The notes: generated from the letters alone by a model not told the origin. DNA of 39,667 nucleotides from an uncultured Prevotellaceae bacterium (GCA_937877605.1 CALFJA010000069.1:1-39667); one strand, 5' to 3'; numbered from the stretch's first letter, positions 29,036-37,907 are shown. Made by a program: numbers and translations.

Positions 29036-29710
29036 TTATGCTTCTTTTGGTTCGATGACTTTCCAGATGATGGCAGCGAGGATGGCACCTACGAACGGGC
29101 CAACGATGAAAATCCACAGCTGTGTGAGGGCTTCACCACCTTGGAAGAGGGCCGGACCGATGGAGCGTGCTGGGTTAACAGATGTTCCGGTGTAGCGGAT
29201 GCAAGCCAGGTGTACCAATACGAGGGAGAGACCGATGGCCAGTCCTGCGAAGTTGTTGGTGGCACCGTTGGTCTTCGCGGTGGCTCCGAGCACAACGAGT
29301 ACGAATACGCATGTGAATACGATTTCGGCCAGTACTCCGCCGAGAACGCTGACACCCTGTTGCAGTCCGTTGGCACCTGTGCCGTCCATTCCGTCAACAT
29401 TCGATACGAGGAGGAAGAGGATGGCAGCACCGATGATGGCGCCGATTACCTGGAAGAGCATGTAGCACAATGCGTCTTTCAGGTTCATGCGTCCGCTGAG
29501 CCATACGCCCAGTGTGATGGCGGGGTTGATGTGGCAACCGGAGATGCCGCCGATGGTATAGGCCATGGCCACTACTGCGAGTCCGAATGCGAGTGCAGTG
29601 CCGATGACCGGAGTGATGAGGAGGGCATCGCAGCCTACGCTAACAGCCACGCCGCATCCCATGAGTACCAAAACCATGGTGCCCACTAATTCTGCTAAAT
29701 ACTTTTTCAT
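29036..29710 (-). CDS. aqpZ: Aquaporin Z
   Basis: 224 aa, six membrane helices and two half-helices. Both NPA motifs are present: GCHINPAITLGVWLSGRM and TGTSVNPARSIGPALFQGG. HLACIRYTGTSVNPARS has the His, small residue and Arg of the water-selective filter as in E. coli AqpZ, so water rather than glycerol is expected. The ATG at 29710 (MKKYLAELVGTMVLVLMGCG) is chosen because the frame extension to 29794 contains the promoter. It is followed by a hairpin and then the FucP-like gene on the same strand. Confidence 0.94.
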   Translation of the reverse strand: MKKYLAELVGTMVLVLMGCGVAVSVGCDALLITPVIGTALAFGLAVVAMAYTIGGISGCHINPAITLGVWLSGRMNLKDALCYMLFQVIGAIIGAAILFLLVSNVDGMDGTGANGLQQGVSVLGGVLAEIVFTCVFVLVVLGATAKTNGATNNFAGLAIGLSLVLVHLACIRYTGTSVNPARSIGPALFQGGEALTQLWIFIVGPFVGAILAAIIWKVIEPKEA

Positions 29711-29760
29711 AATTGCTTGTTTTTGAGTTGAAGTGAATAATATGGTAAAAATCTTTGTCA

Positions 29761-29791
29761 CAAAGTTAGTTAAAATCTGTTGTCTGCCAAA
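29761..29791 (-). promoter_or_regulatory. Promoter of aqpZ
   Basis: On the minus strand, TTTG (29791-29788), 19 nt, then TAACTTTG (29768-29761). One of the best consensus matches in the window. Confidence 0.8.
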
Positions 29792-29897
29792 CATTTTGAC
29801 AGATAAATCCCTGTTGCTATAACGGGAAAGTGGTGTTGTTATTTTGCCTGCGGCGAAAAAAATGCCGGTGTTTGGGGGCGTGTAGATGAAAAATGCT

Positions 29898-29905
29898 TAT
29901 ATTTG
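29898..29905 (+). promoter_or_regulatory. -7 box of the split 5'-nucleotidase genes
   Basis: TATATTTG. A TTTG at 29871-29874 lies 23 nt upstream, slightly wide. A TTG start codon at 29903 would fall in the box, so the ATG at 29927 is used. Confidence 0.6.
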
Positions 29906-29926
29906 CAAAAACTAACCTTAACAAAT

Positions 29927-30694
29927 ATGATGAAACAGAATTGGTATTTTTTTGTGTTGTTAGTGCTTGCGCTGGCAACGGTTTCGTGTAAGTCGCACTA
30001 TCAAGTGACGGGTACGGAGCGTTCCCGCTTGCTTATTGACGACCGTTACGACGCTGCCCCCGATGCGGACGCCATGGCTTTCCTGGCTCCCTTCAAGGTA
30101 ACGGTGGACAGCATCATGAGTCCTGTGCTCGGTACTACTGCCCGTTACTTGGAGAAGAAGCGTCCCGAGGGGCTGCTTTCCAACTTGCTGACCGATGTTT
30201 TGGTCTGGGGTGGTAACCGCTTCAACGAGCATCCCGACTTTGCTGTGTACAACATCGGCGGTATGCGTGCTGCACTTCCCGAGGGAACCATCACCTACGG
30301 CGATGTGGTGGAGGTGGCTCCGTTTGAGAACAAGATTTGCTTCATGACCCTGACGGGTGAGAAAGTGCTGGAACTGTTCGGCCAGATAGCCCACCGTATG
30401 GGTGAGGGCGTGAGCCACGGTGTGGAACTCATCATCTCCCGCGACGGCAGGTTGCTTTCTGCATGTCTCAACGGTGAGGAAATAGACCCTCAGCGTTCCT
30501 ATCGTGTTGCCACGCTCGACTACCTGGCACAGGGCAATGACCAGATGACAGCCTTCAAGTCGGGTACCGATGTTCTCTCGCCTCAGACGGAGGAGAACAA
30601 TGTGCGCTACATCATCATGGACTATTTCCGTGAGCAGGCTGCTCAGGGGAAGGCCATTGATGCTACTATCGAAGGCCGCATTGTGATAAAATGA
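29927..30694 (+). CDS. 5'-Nucleotidase C-terminal domain protein, lipoprotein
   Basis: 255 aa from the ATG at 29927; a second ATG follows at once. The lipobox ATVSC sets the lipidated Cys at residue 21. The remainder is only the C-terminal substrate-binding domain of the UshA/5'-nucleotidase family: EGLLSNLLTDVLVWGGN, then DFAVYNIGGMRAALPEGTIT, YGDVVEVAPFENKICFMTLT, and YRVATLDYLAQGNDQM. The metallophosphatase domain is encoded separately by the next gene. The two products probably work together in the periplasm on nucleotides or related phosphates. Such split pairs occur in other Bacteroidetes, from memory. The next ATG lies 29 bp beyond its stop. Confidence 0.88.
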   Translation: MMKQNWYFFVLLVLALATVSCKSHYQVTGTERSRLLIDDRYDAAPDADAMAFLAPFKVTVDSIMSPVLGTTARYLEKKRPEGLLSNLLTDVLVWGGNRFNEHPDFAVYNIGGMRAALPEGTITYGDVVEVAPFENKICFMTLTGEKVLELFGQIAHRMGEGVSHGVELIISRDGRLLSACLNGEEIDPQRSYRVATLDYLAQGNDQMTAFKSGTDVLSPQTEENNVRYIIMDYFREQAAQGKAIDATIEGRIVIK

Positions 30695-30723
30695 CATCAT
30701 TAACAATAAAAAATATCAAGGAT

Positions 30724-31563
30724 ATGAAGACGAAACACATTTTTATGGCTTTGTTCCTGTTGTTGCCAGCGACGATGATGGCACAGAAGGAGCTGACCAT
30801 TCTGCATACGAACGACACGCACAGTACCATCATGCCGCTGAACAAGCAACTGGCCGATACCATGCTGGCAGGTCGTGGTGGTTTCATCCGTCGCATTGCC
30901 ATGCTGAAAGAGGAACGCAAGAAAGACCCCGACCTGCTCTATTTCGACAGCGGCGACTTTTCGCAAGGCTCACCTTATTATAATATATATAAGGGAGAAG
31001 TGGAAGTGGGACTTATGAATCAGATGGGAATTGATGCTTCTACGATAGGTAACCATGAGTTTGACTTCGGTCTGGAGAACTTGGCCCGCCTTTTCCGTAT
31101 GGCCAACTTCCCCATACTCTGCAGTAACTACGACTTTACAGGGACTCCCGTCGAAGGGCTGACGAAGGACTACATCATTTTGAAGCGCAAGGGTGTCAAG
31201 ATAGGTGTCTTTGCACTTGACCCGATGATGGAGGGGCTGGTGTCTACTCAGAATTTTCCTGGCGTGAAATATCTGGATCCTATCGAGACAGCGAAAAAGA
31301 TGGTTGAGCTACTGCGCAATGAACAAAAATGCGACATGGTGATTCTTGTTTCTCACATGGGCTGGGAACTTGATACTGTCAGCGATGGTGATATTGTTTC
31401 AGCGACTAAGGGCATCGACTTGGTGCTTGGCGGTCATTCCCATACCTATATGACGGAGTTGATGTATGTGAACAATGCGGAAGGCAAGCCCATACCTGTG
31501 GACCAGAATGGCAAGCACGGCATATACATTGGCAAACTGAAGGTAAAACTGGACAAAAAATAA
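30724..31563 (+). CDS. Metallophosphatase domain of split 5'-nucleotidase
   Basis: 279 aa, signal peptide ending ATMMAQ near residue 21. All metal-binding motifs of the 5'-nucleotidase metallophosphoesterase domain are present: LHTNDTHS, DSGDFSQGSP, TIGNHEFDFG, VSHMGWELD and LGGHSHTY. It ends after the metallophosphoesterase domain and lacks the C-terminal substrate domain, which is supplied by the preceding gene. Likely a periplasmic phosphomonoesterase. It is followed by a terminator at 31679-31705. The last stretch before the terminator holds a possible GC-rich repeat. Confidence 0.92.
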   Translation: MKTKHIFMALFLLLPATMMAQKELTILHTNDTHSTIMPLNKQLADTMLAGRGGFIRRIAMLKEERKKDPDLLYFDSGDFSQGSPYYNIYKGEVEVGLMNQMGIDASTIGNHEFDFGLENLARLFRMANFPILCSNYDFTGTPVEGLTKDYIILKRKGVKIGVFALDPMMEGLVSTQNFPGVKYLDPIETAKKMVELLRNEQKCDMVILVSHMGWELDTVSDGDIVSATKGIDLVLGGHSHTYMTELMYVNNAEGKPIPVDQNGKHGIYIGKLKVKLDKK

Positions 31564-31594
31564 TAAGGACAACTGCCGAGATTTCCGACTTTGT

Positions 31595-31633
31595 CACCTA
31601 CCCGGGCCTCTCGTGGCGGTGAAAAAGGTGGAG
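31595..31633. repeat. Possible GC-rich repeat after the metallophosphatase gene
   Basis: CACCTACCCGGGCCTCTCG then TGGCGGTGAAAAAGGTGGAG. It resembles the class of GC-rich intergenic repeats beside the DUF559 ORF in plan, but base identity to those copies is low. Confidence 0.35.
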
Positions 31634-31678
31634 TCTTAAGTAGCGGCAGCTCCGAGTCCGTAAAGATTATAAAGAGAA

Positions 31679-31705
31679 AAGGCATCTCTTTTGTGGAGGT
31701 GCCTT
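31679..31705. terminator. Terminator between 5'-nucleotidase unit and rsh
   Basis: A 10-bp stem (AAGGCATCTC with GAGGTGCCTT, one G-T pair), followed by CTTTTTT on the plus strand and TTTTC on the minus strand. It serves both convergent units. Confidence 0.85.
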
Positions 31706-31717
31706 CTTTTTTATGTA

Positions 31718-34003
31718 TTAGTCGTTTTGGTTGAAGGTTTGGAAGGATTGGACATTTTGTAGTCCTTGTATATTGTTGAGCCGTTGCATGATTCGCTTCA
31801 TGTCGTTTCGATCGTAGACTTTGAGCTGTATGTTGCCGCGGAAGATTTCCTCTTGGGCTCCGAGCGTGAGGCTTTGGATGTCGACATTGAGGTCTTGTGA
31901 GATGACTTTAGCAACATCGAGGAGTAGTCCTTTTCGGTCGATTCCTTCGATAGTGAGTGTCGCATGGAACAGTATTTTGCGGTGCATGTCCCATTTGGCA
32001 TCAAGTATTCGGTTTCCGTTTGTGACCTTTAGCCTGTCTGCCTGTGGACAGTTTCGGAGGTGTATCTCAATGTTGTTGTTGTCGTCGATATATCCAAGTA
32101 TGTCGTCTCCGGGTATGGGGTGGCAGCAGTGAGGAAATTTGAGGAGTGTAATGGCAGTCTCGTCAATGACAACGGGTATTTTCTTATTGAAGTCCTTTCC
32201 TACAACGAAAAGGTTGTTTTGTATTGTAAGCTGGTTGTCTGTGTTTGCTTTTTGGTTATGTATGAATGGGAGCTTGCGCAGCCAGTTGTTTTTTGTCTTG
32301 TTTTGTTCTTGGAGCAGTGTGTATTGTTTGTTGTCGAGTATGACTGTACCCTTACCTATGGCGAGATAGAGTTGTTGCAATTTTGTTATGTGGTTCGCCT
32401 TGCACATTTTTTCAAGTAGTTGTGTGGTAGGCTGTAGGTCCTTGGATTGGAGCCATTGTGTGAGTTGCTCTTCTCCTTTTTTTTGCAGTTCTCGGTTGTA
32501 TCGTCGTAGTATGGCTTTTATTTTATTTTTTGCTTTTGCTGTAACAGCGAAGTCCAGCCATTCTTCCTTGGCGTGTTGTGTGGCGGAGGTGAGTATTTCG
32601 ACTTGGTCTCCGGAGTGTAGTTGATAGGATGCCGTTTCCATTTTGTGGTTGACCTTTGCTCCGACGCAATGGTTCCCGAGTACGGTGTGAATGTGGAAGG
32701 CGAAGTCGAGTACGGTACTTTTGAGGGGTAGTCTGATGCTGTCGCCCTTGGGTGTGAAGACGACGATTTCAGATGCGTAGAGATTCATCTTGACAGCATC
32801 GAGGAATTCAGTGGGGTTGGGGTGTGGGTCGTCGAGTATTTCCTTAATGTCGTGTATTAGCGGCGTGAGTTTGTCCTCTTCGTAGTTGTCTGGAACCTCG
32901 TGTTTATAATGCCAGTGTGCTGCGAGTCCTTTTTCATCGATGAGGTCCATCCGTCGGCTTCTGATTTGCACTTCAACCCATTGTCCTTGTTTTGACATGA
33001 GTGTGACATGGAGTGCTTGGTATCCGTTGTTCTTTGGTTGTGTGAGCCAGATGCGTGTCCTGTCCGGGTGTGGCTTGTATATTTTTGTGAGTGCGGCGTA
33101 GATGTAAAGTGTTTCTTCAACTTCGCGTTCGGCTACTTTTGGTGTGAAGATGATTCGTACGGCGAGTATGTCGTATATGTCGTTGAAGTCGAGGTGTTTG
33201 TTCTGCATTTTATTCCAGATGGAGTACGGGCTTTTGACGCGTGCCTTCAACTGGTATTCAAATCCGTCTTTGTCGAGAATTTCCCGTATAGGTTTTGTGA
33301 AGTCGTCGAAGAGTTGTTCTCTTTCTTCCTGTGTGAATTTGAGTTTTTGTTTAATGTTTTGGTATTCTTCGGGGTGTTCGAACTTGAAGCACAGGTTTTC
33401 GAGTTCTGTTTTTATTTTGTAGAGTCCTAATCTGCTGGCTAGTGGTGCATAGATGTATCGTGTTTCTCCTGCGATTTTGTATTTTTTGTTAGGCAGTTGT
33501 GACTGTAGTGTGCGCATATTGTGCAACCGGTCGCAGATTTTGATGAGCACGACGCGTATGTCCTCGTTCATGGTGAGGAGTAGTTTCTTGAAATTCTCTG
33601 CCTGTTGGGATGCTTGTTCTCCGAAGATGCCACCGCTGATTTTTGTGAGTCCCTCAACTATTTGTGCGATTTTGTCTCCGAACATGCTTTGAATGTCGTC
33701 GATATTAAATTCAGTGTCCTCGACGACATCGTGGAGTAGTGCTGCGCAGATGCTTGTTGAGCCGAGTCCCATTTCCTCGCATGCTATTTGCGCTACGGCA
33801 ATGGGGTGCATAATGTATGGTTCACCTGAGAGCCTTTTTGCTCCCTTGTGTGCATTCCGTGCGAAGTTGAAAGCCTTTGTGATGATTTCGACTTTCTTTT
33901 TGTGTGGCGATGCGAGATAGGTATCAAGGAGGTGCTGGAAGGCGTCCTGAATCATTTTGTTCTCGCTTTCCTGTTTGAGTATGTCTGCGCTATCGGTTTG
34001 CAT
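31718..34003 (-). CDS. RelA/SpoT-type (p)ppGpp synthetase/hydrolase
   Basis: 761 aa. Controls the alarmone (p)ppGpp. The N-terminal HD hydrolase domain has AALLHDVVEDTEFN (His91-Asp92) and CDRLHNMRTLQ. The synthetase domain has FNDIYDILAVRI (Asp278), PKNNGYQALHVTLMS and VEVQIRSRRMD (Glu344), so both activities look intact. TGS (VVFTPKGDSIRLPLKSTVLD then FAFHIHTVLG) and a C-terminal ACT domain follow. The loop RTRIWLTQPK replaces the more usual R-x-K-D-W/Y-I-x-x-PK. Sample lines give about 43% GC against 50% or more in neighbours, and the coding strand is A+C rich. It is last in the parA unit. Confidence 0.93.
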   Translation of the reverse strand: MQTDSADILKQESENKMIQDAFQHLLDTYLASPHKKKVEIITKAFNFARNAHKGAKRLSGEPYIMHPIAVAQIACEEMGLGSTSICAALLHDVVEDTEFNIDDIQSMFGDKIAQIVEGLTKISGGIFGEQASQQAENFKKLLLTMNEDIRVVLIKICDRLHNMRTLQSQLPNKKYKIAGETRYIYAPLASRLGLYKIKTELENLCFKFEHPEEYQNIKQKLKFTQEEREQLFDDFTKPIREILDKDGFEYQLKARVKSPYSIWNKMQNKHLDFNDIYDILAVRIIFTPKVAEREVEETLYIYAALTKIYKPHPDRTRIWLTQPKNNGYQALHVTLMSKQGQWVEVQIRSRRMDLIDEKGLAAHWHYKHEVPDNYEEDKLTPLIHDIKEILDDPHPNPTEFLDAVKMNLYASEIVVFTPKGDSIRLPLKSTVLDFAFHIHTVLGNHCVGAKVNHKMETASYQLHSGDQVEILTSATQHAKEEWLDFAVTAKAKNKIKAILRRYNRELQKKGEEQLTQWLQSKDLQPTTQLLEKMCKANHITKLQQLYLAIGKGTVILDNKQYTLLQEQNKTKNNWLRKLPFIHNQKANTDNQLTIQNNLFVVGKDFNKKIPVVIDETAITLLKFPHCCHPIPGDDILGYIDDNNNIEIHLRNCPQADRLKVTNGNRILDAKWDMHRKILFHATLTIEGIDRKGLLLDVAKVISQDLNVDIQSLTLGAQEEIFRGNIQLKVYDRNDMKRIMQRLNNIQGLQNVQSFQTFNQND

Positions 34004-34054
34004 TATGGTGGGAGGTGTTATTGTTGTAGGTGGTTAGTGGGAAGTGGGGGATAT

Positions 34055-35392
34055 TTATTTGACTCTGATTTTCTTGCCAGCTCTGATATTGTTGCCTTTG
34101 ATGCCGTTGAGTTTTTTGAGTTTAGCCACGGTGGTATGGTTTCTTGCGGCGATTTGCGAGAGTGTCTGTCCCTTCTTGACGGTTACGGAGCGGTTTCCAC
34201 GCGTGTGTCTGCCTTTCTTACCCTTTGCGTGTCCCTTTCCTTTGGCGTATGAATGGCGTGGTGATGTGTATTGCGGCGCATCGTTGTTGACGGCGACGAC
34301 GGCTCGCTTGGTGAGCAATGTCTCGGCATTGTAGGCATAGATGTCTTCCTCGTTGTCGATGAAAGCGTTGATGAGGTTGACGGGAAGTTTGAGTACGGAC
34401 GGCTTGGTGTTTCCGTTGACGATGTCTCGCCGATACTGCGGGTTCAGTTCGCGTATTTGGTTGATGTCGCAGTTGAGAACATGTGCAATCTGTTCGAAGT
34501 GTACATCGCGGCTAAGCATGATGGTGTCGGTTTTCTGCGGCAGATTGGTTGTCATCGGACAGATATTGTGTTCGCAGTAGTAATTCATGATGTAGTTGGC
34601 CGCGATGAAGGCAGGTACATATCCTCTGGTTTCTCTCGGGAGGTAGGGGTATATTTCCCAGTAGTCGGTTTTGCCGCTGGAACGGTGTATGGCCTTGTTT
34701 ACATTCTCTGGGCCGCAGTTGTATGCCGCGATTACGAGATTCCAATCTCCGAAGATTCTGTAGAGGTCTTTGAGATAGTGTGCTGCGGCGTATGAGGATT
34801 TGATGGGGTCTTTCCGTTCGTCGACGAGTGAGTTTACCTCAAGCCCGTACTGTTTTCCTGTAGCAAGCATGAACTGCCATAGTCCAGTTGCTCCGACTCT
34901 GGAGACGGCTTTTGGATTAAGTGCAGACTCGATGACGGGGAGGTATTTGAGTTCGAGTGGTATTCCATAGGACTCGAGTGCCTGTTCGAAGATGGGCATG
35001 TAGAAGTTCTGTGCACCGAGCATGATGGAGACGGATCTTCTCAATCGCCCGGAGTATCTGTCGATGAACTGCTGTACGACCTCGTTGTGTGCGAGTTCCA
35101 TGACGGTTGGCAGTTGTCGGAGTCGCTGGATGTAGACCAGTGTATCGTATACGGGGTTGACATCCGGGAAGTTGCAGTTGGTGTTGATGCTCAGGTTGTG
35201 TTTCGCGTGGTACTGGCTGAGGAGGCTGTCGAGTTCGACTGTCATGCCTTCGGGCAGTTCAATCTCAGTTTCGGTTCCGTCTTCGTCGGTAACTGTGATT
35301 TCGTCTTCATCGTCTTCGTCGACGACCTGTGCTTGTACAGTCAGTCCGAAGCCGAGGAGCAGTATTAAAATCCAAAATAGTCTCTTATCCAT
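34055..35392 (-). CDS. Membrane-bound lytic transglycosylase with LysM (MltD-like)
   Basis: 445 aa. Signal peptide of about 22 residues ending TVQAQ, then an acidic stretch (VVDEDDEDEI). The SLT domain is clear: LKYLPVIESALNPKAVSRVG with catalytic Glu155, then ATGLWQFMLATGKQYGLEV and WNLVIAAYNCGPENVNKAI. A degenerate LysM-like region (ISRDVHFEQIAHVLNCDINQ type) and a basic linker (KGKGHAKGKKGRHTRGN) precede a C-terminal LysM (VKKGQTLSQIAARNHTTVAK then LKKLNG). It cleaves peptidoglycan glycan strands in the periplasm. It lies between DUF5683 (15-bp gap) and rsh (51-bp gap) in a conserved Bacteroidetes order. Confidence 0.92.
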   Translation of the reverse strand: MDKRLFWILILLLGFGLTVQAQVVDEDDEDEITVTDEDGTETEIELPEGMTVELDSLLSQYHAKHNLSINTNCNFPDVNPVYDTLVYIQRLRQLPTVMELAHNEVVQQFIDRYSGRLRRSVSIMLGAQNFYMPIFEQALESYGIPLELKYLPVIESALNPKAVSRVGATGLWQFMLATGKQYGLEVNSLVDERKDPIKSSYAAAHYLKDLYRIFGDWNLVIAAYNCGPENVNKAIHRSSGKTDYWEIYPYLPRETRGYVPAFIAANYIMNYYCEHNICPMTTNLPQKTDTIMLSRDVHFEQIAHVLNCDINQIRELNPQYRRDIVNGNTKPSVLKLPVNLINAFIDNEEDIYAYNAETLLTKRAVVAVNNDAPQYTSPRHSYAKGKGHAKGKKGRHTRGNRSVTVKKGQTLSQIAARNHTTVAKLKKLNGIKGNNIRAGKKIRVK

Positions 35393-35407
35393 AGTTTTGT
35401 GTTGTTT

Positions 35408-36136
35408 TTAGAAGTTGATGGCGCACTGGACGCCGAGTGATGCCGACTTGACGGGATTTTTCTGCGTCGGGTTGCCCATGATGGCCGGTTCGACAGTGAG
35501 ACTGAGGTCGTTTGAGATGTCGAATTCGGATAGCGATGCATCGACATAGGCATCGATGACTTGGAGGAGGTAGACTCCGATGGTGGCAAAGATGCTCAGG
35601 TCCCTCCATCGGCGGTATCGGTCCTTACGCTGTTTGAAGAGGTCTTCGTATCGGGACTTGTTTGCCTCGGTGATGGTAACATCGGAGTGGATGAGTTTCT
35701 GGTAGTAGGTGGTAGTCTCATCGTCGTCCACAAGGTCGTGGTAGCCGTGCTTATAGTCTTTGTACATCATGTTGTTCCACCTCACGGCATAGGCGCATCC
35801 GACGAAAGCTCCGTATACGATGGGCAGTTTCCAGAACTTCCGGTTGTACATTTGTCCGGCTCCTGGCAGGCAGATGGCGAGCCATGTGGCCACCTTGGGT
35901 TTTGGTTGCCATGCTGCCCAGTTCCGCTTGGGTTTTGCAATCTGCGCACTGTCGGCGGCGATGATCTGTTCGACATTTGTGGTCAGTGGGGGTTCCTGTA
36001 TGTGTGCCACGGTGTCGATTTCCCATTGGGCTTGCTTTATGCTGTCGTCTGGTGCTGTCTGTGCACAGACCGGTGGGCAGCAAAGCGCCAAGAGTGTTGC
36101 AAGAAGGATGAATATGCTGAACGGTGGTGTTTTCAT
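35408..36136 (-). CDS. DUF5683 family protein
   Basis: 242 aa with a signal peptide (LLALCCPPVCAQ). The central part WLAICLPGAGQMYNRKFWKL then PIVYGAFVGCAYAVRWN is the DUF5683 hallmark: two short hydrophobic segments around PGAGQ.YN.K.WK.P. A charged helical stretch (YEDLFKQRKDRYRRWRD) and a third hydrophobic segment (LSIFATIGVYLLQVIDAYVD) follow. Function is not known; its constant place between parB and a lytic transglycosylase suggests a link to the envelope or cell division, which is inference. Gaps are 15 bp on each side. Confidence 0.85.
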   Translation of the reverse strand: MKTPPFSIFILLATLLALCCPPVCAQTAPDDSIKQAQWEIDTVAHIQEPPLTTNVEQIIAADSAQIAKPKRNWAAWQPKPKVATWLAICLPGAGQMYNRKFWKLPIVYGAFVGCAYAVRWNNMMYKDYKHGYHDLVDDDETTTYYQKLIHSDVTITEANKSRYEDLFKQRKDRYRRWRDLSIFATIGVYLLQVIDAYVDASLSEFDISNDLSLTVEPAIMGNPTQKNPVKSASLGVQCAINF

Positions 36137-36151
36137 GTGCTTTGGATTGTT

Positions 36152-37075
36152 TTATTTTTTCATCTTGTCGAAGATGCGCATGATGTACTCCAGTTCTTCC
36201 TCTGAGGTGAAGGGTATGTTTATTTTCCCCTTTCCGGTGGGTGAGAAGGTCATCTGCACCTTTGTGTTAAAGAGTGCGGAGAGTTGTTTCTTGAGCGTGC
36301 TGAATTCCTGTGGGAGGTGTTTCTGTGTGGCAATCTTGCGCTTCCCAATGGTCACATCCTCTCCGTTCTTGAGTTCCTGTACCACCTGTTCGACTTTCCT
36401 TACGCTGTAGTTGTTGCGCTGTATTTCGCGGAACACTTTTATTTGCAGCGAGGGGCTGTCGAGTGCGAGCAATGCTCTTGCGTGTCCCATGTCAATCTCT
36501 TTCTTCTGAAGTGCCATCTGCACCTGTGCGGGAAGTTTCAGGAGTCGGAGGTAGTTGGTGATGGCGGTGCGGCTTTTCCCGACTCTTTCGCTGACTTTCT
36601 CCTGTGTCATTCCTGTGCTGTCGAGGAGGTGTTCGTAGGCCAGGGCTATCTCGATGGCGTTGAGGTCCTCGCGTTGTATGTTCTCGACGAGTGCCATTTC
36701 CATGACATTTTCGTCGTTGATGGTGCGGATATATGCCGGAATGGCCGTGAGTCCGGCCAGTTGCGATGCTCTCCATCGGCGTTCTCCTGCAATGATTTGG
36801 AACCTGCTGTCGGAGATTTGACGCAGTGTGATGGGCTGTATGATGCCAATCTCGCGTATGCTTTGTGCCAGTTCGTTGAGTGCATCGGTGTCGAACTCTC
36901 GCCGAGGCTGGTTTGGATTGGCCTCAATCTGCATGATGGGAATCTCGTTGATGGCCGAAGTTCCTCGTGTGTAGACACCGCTGGTGTCGATCAGGGCATC
37001 CAGCCCGCGGCCGTTCTCAATGTCGTCGAGCCCTCTGCCCAGCGCATTCTTCTGAAATTTTTTCTTAACTGCCAT
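36152..37075 (-). CDS. parB: Chromosome-partitioning protein ParB
   Basis: 307 aa. CTP-dependent clamp that loads at parS and spreads on DNA. The start LGRGLDDIENGRGLDALID, the CTP-binding IQANPNQPR-like stretch (IEANPNQPRREFD), LRQISDSRFQIIAGERRWRA (box II, residues 97-102), LVENIQREDLNAIEIALAYE and the helix-turn-helix VSERVGKSRTAITNYLRLLK are visible. Its ATG overlaps the parA TAA by one base (TAATG). I did not notice a parS-like palindrome near by, but I could not scan systematically. Confidence 0.95.
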   Translation of the reverse strand: MAVKKKFQKNALGRGLDDIENGRGLDALIDTSGVYTRGTSAINEIPIMQIEANPNQPRREFDTDALNELAQSIREIGIIQPITLRQISDSRFQIIAGERRWRASQLAGLTAIPAYIRTINDENVMEMALVENIQREDLNAIEIALAYEHLLDSTGMTQEKVSERVGKSRTAITNYLRLLKLPAQVQMALQKKEIDMGHARALLALDSPSLQIKVFREIQRNNYSVRKVEQVVQELKNGEDVTIGKRKIATQKHLPQEFSTLKKQLSALFNTKVQMTFSPTGKGKINIPFTSEEELEYIMRIFDKMKK

Positions 37076-37848
37076 TATTTGTTCTTCTTAATTATTTCGT
37101 TGGCCAGTTCCAGGTAGTTCTTGCTTCCTGCCGAATCGGCGTCGTAGAGGATGGCCGGTAGCCCGTGGCTTGGGGCCTCGCTCAGTCGGACATTGCGCTG
37201 AATGACGGTTTTGAAGACCAGTTCTTGGAAGTGCCGTTTCACTTCGTCGTAGATTTGGTTTGACAGTCTGAGGCGGCGGTCGTACATGGTCATGAGGAAA
37301 CCTTCAATCTCCAGCCTTGGATTCAGCCGGCTTTTGATGATCTTGATGGTGTTGAGCAGTTTGCTGATACCCTCAAGGGCAAAGAACTCGCACTGCACGG
37401 GTATGATGACGGAGTCGGCTGCCGTAAGCACATTTACGGTGATGAGTCCCAGTGAGGGTGAGCAGTCGAAAAGAATATAGTCGTACTCCTGTCTGAGCGG
37501 TTGCATCATGTTTTTTATGACCTGCTCTCTGTTCTCCGCTTCGAGGAGTTCTATTTCTGCTCCGACCAGGTTGATGTGGCTGGGTATAATGTCCAGTCCG
37601 TCGATGTCGGTGGTGTATATTGCGTCATAGACATCGGCCTTTTTGCTGAGACACTCATATAGAGAGCATTCCACCTGCTTGATGTTCACGCCCAGTCCGC
37701 TGGAGGCGTTGGCCTGCGGGTCGGCGTCAATCAGCAGTACGCTCTTTTCCAAGGTGGCCAGCGAGGCAGCCAGATTGATGGCCGTGGTGGTTTTACCTAC
37801 GCCGCCTTTCTGGTTGGCTAGTGCTATGATTTTTCCTTTTTTGTCCAT
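37075..37848 (-). CDS. parA: Chromosome-partitioning ATPase ParA (Soj)
   Basis: 257 aa. Deviant Walker A KGGVGKTT (residues 14-21), LLIDADPQANASSGLG, and DYILFDCSPSLGLITVN (Walker B) are present. It forms a nucleotide-dependent DNA-bound gradient that moves ParB-parS. The ATG at 37848 is used because the frame extension to 37917 contains the promoter -7 box (37890-37883). First gene of a unit parA-parB-DUF5683-transglycosylase-rsh, divergent from surE. Confidence 0.95.
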   Translation of the reverse strand: MDKKGKIIALANQKGGVGKTTTAINLAASLATLEKSVLLIDADPQANASSGLGVNIKQVECSLYECLSKKADVYDAIYTTDIDGLDIIPSHINLVGAEIELLEAENREQVIKNMMQPLRQEYDYILFDCSPSLGLITVNVLTAADSVIIPVQCEFFALEGISKLLNTIKIIKSRLNPRLEIEGFLMTMYDRRLRLSNQIYDEVKRHFQELVFKTVIQRNVRLSEAPSHGLPAILYDADSAGSKNYLELANEIIKKNK

Positions 37849-37882
37849 TGTTTTTCCTTGTTCTTGGCAATCTGTTAGATTG

Positions 37883-37890
37883 CAAAGGTA
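37883..37890 (-). promoter_or_regulatory. -7 box of the parA unit
   Basis: The minus strand reads TACCTTTG, 34 nt before the chosen parA ATG. Confidence 0.65.
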
Positions 37891-37907
37891 CATATTTTCG
37901 ATGAGAT

